DNA from: an uncultured Clostridia bacterium
Lineage (GTDB): Bacteria > Bacillota_A > Clostridia > Christensenellales > UBA3700
DNA length: 5,931 nucleotides
Direction of reading: 5' to 3'
Assembly: GCA_946545105.1 (NCBI GenBank)
Contig: CAMNMY010000058.1
Location: 1-5,931 of the forward strand
Shown: positions 4,801 through 5,931 of the stretch, one piece after another
How positions within the stretch are numbered: position 1 is the stretch's first letter
How the letters are laid out: the number at the start of each line of letters is the position of its first letter
Translations under genes and position numbers: made by a program
Notes under the pieces: generated by a model
Told to the model about the DNA's origin: nothing
Seen by the model: the letters and a program-made list of their open reading frames with translations, nothing else
Databases searched by the model: none

Positions 4801-5931
4801 ATGAATAGTAATGAATTGAAAGAAAAAGTAGCAAAAATTGATGAATCTTTAAAAGATCTTTATCTTGAAAGAATGAATCTAACAAAAGACATTGTCAAAG
4901 CAAAAAAAGAAAATGCTTATGACGATTTGGATCAAAGCAAAGAAACGCTTTTAAAACTAACAGAAGGATTGGAACCTGCTCAACAACTATATCTTAAAAA
5001 GATATATGAAGCACTATTTGAAACATCAAGAGCTTATGAGACAGAGGCAGAAGACATCTCTACAAATTTAGTTGAAAGCATTAAAGAAGCAATTAAAAAA
5101 GAAACTGTTTTTCCTGTTAGAGCCAAGGTTGCTTGCCAAGGAATAAAGGGAGCTTACTCTTCTATCGCTGCATCAAAATTCTTCGAGATTGCAGATATTT
5201 CTTATTTCAAAAATTTTGAAAATGTTTTCCAAGCTGTAGAAAAAGGATTCTGCGAATATGGAGTATTGCCTATCGAAAATTCTTATGCTGGATCTGTTAA
5301 CCCAGTTTATGATTTGATGAAAGAACACAAATTCTACATTGTTAAGAGTTTGAAATTACAAATTAAGCACAATCTTGTAGCTAACACAAACGCAAAACTT
5401 GAAAACATCAAGGAAGTTTACTCTCATGAGCAAGCTCTATCTCAATGCAAAAAATACTTAGAAAAGTATCCAAACATTATAATTACACCATGCCCAAATA
5501 CTGCGGTTGCAGCTAGAATGGTTAAGGAAAGCGGACGTGATGATATAGCTGCGATTTCATCTCAAGAATGTGCTGAAATTTATGGTCTAAAAATACTTGA
5601 TGCATCAATCCAAGATTCTAACGATAACTACACAAGATTCATACTAATTGCAAAGGATATAAAGGTATATAACAATGCTAATAAAATTAGCATTGTGACA
5701 TCGTTGCCAAACACTCCAGGTTCGTTGTATAAATTGCTATCTAGATTCTACAATTTAGGCATAAATATGACAAAACTTGAATCTCGCCCAATGCCAAATT
5801 CTTCATTTGAATTTATCTTCTATTTTGACCTTGATTGCGACATTAAATCTAAGGCAACACAAAACTTAATTGCTGAACTTGATCAAGCAGCTATTCAATT
5901 CACATTCTTAGGCGCATATAGCGAAATATAA
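4801..5931 (+). CDS. pheA: Bifunctional chorismate mutase / prephenate dehydratase with ACT domain (PheA, P-protein)
   Basis: The product converts chorismate to prephenate and then to phenylpyruvate, the committed cytoplasmic route to phenylalanine. Residues 1-80 form an all-helical AroQ-type chorismate mutase; Arg24, Lys35 and Glu48 match E. coli Arg28, Lys39 and Glu52, but Lys7 and Lys47 stand where Arg11 and Arg51 are expected. Prephenate dehydratase covers about 107-285: GIKGAYSSIAA (114-124), PIENS (157-161), SHEQAL (208-213), and the catalytic TRF at 278-280 in NDNYTRF. A C-terminal ACT domain (about 295-376) carries PNTPGSLYKLL (303-313) and ESRP (327-330), the phenylalanine-binding motifs that mediate feedback inhibition. 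The 376 residues match the usual P-protein length. The start is supported by AGGAG 6 nt upstream, and the stop is the last codon of the window. Expression is probably controlled by attenuation in the leader. Confidence 0.95.
   Translation: MNSNELKEKVAKIDESLKDLYLERMNLTKDIVKAKKENAYDDLDQSKETLLKLTEGLEPAQQLYLKKIYEALFETSRAYETEAEDISTNLVESIKEAIKKETVFPVRAKVACQGIKGAYSSIAASKFFEIADISYFKNFENVFQAVEKGFCEYGVLPIENSYAGSVNPVYDLMKEHKFYIVKSLKLQIKHNLVANTNAKLENIKEVYSHEQALSQCKKYLEKYPNIIITPCPNTAVAARMVKESGRDDIAAISSQECAEIYGLKILDASIQDSNDNYTRFILIAKDIKVYNNANKISIVTSLPNTPGSLYKLLSRFYNLGINMTKLESRPMPNSSFEFIFYFDLDCDIKSKATQNLIAELDQAAIQFTFLGAYSEI

Overview
This window is AT-rich and looks like a chromosomal segment of a low-GC anaerobic Firmicute, probably of the Clostridia. 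The grounds are the base composition, the strong Shine-Dalgarno sites, a glutamine-synthetase-family gene followed directly by an ANTAR-domain regulator (an arrangement known from clostridia), the non-mevalonate isoprenoid gene ispE, and a long form of PRPP synthetase. I see no insertion sequence, phage gene, CRISPR array, tRNA or rRNA. The organism assignment is inference.

Layout. Five genes lie on the minus strand, read from right to left: a glutamine-synthetase-family gene (3209-4477), an ANTAR response-regulator-like gene 6 bp downstream (2636-3202), ispE (1777-2598), prs (356-1561), and an MBL-fold hydrolase (1-356, cut by the window edge) whose start overlaps the prs stop by one base. 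A divergent gene on the plus strand, pheA (4801-5931), encodes chorismate mutase, prephenate dehydratase and an ACT domain, and ends exactly at the window edge. The 323 bp between glnA and pheA hold promoters for both directions and a long pheA leader.

Most notable regulation. The pheA leader reads as a complete ribosome-mediated attenuator. It has a near-consensus promoter, an 18-residue aromatic-rich leader peptide (MQNYLVFNFRGWFFKSCK), a helix that buries the control codons and the leader ribosome-binding site, a competing antiterminator pairing, and a strong intrinsic terminator just before the pheA ribosome-binding site. The ribosome positions expected at high and low phenylalanine fit the alternative pairings well. 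No T-box motif is present.

Most notable proteins. The glutamine-synthetase-family protein keeps the fold signatures but has lost most of the metal ligands, the flap glutamate and substrate arginines that I expect in type I enzymes. Its neighbour has an Asn where the receiver-domain phospho-Asp should be. Together they look like a pseudoenzyme and pseudo-receiver RNA-binding pair, possibly a nitrogen-sensing module.

Two smaller points. prs is preceded by a 39-codon upstream reading frame with its own ribosome-binding site, whose stop overlaps the prs start as ATGA. ispE has no Shine-Dalgarno site and a perfect extended -10 element 7 nt before its ATG, which suggests a leaderless transcript.
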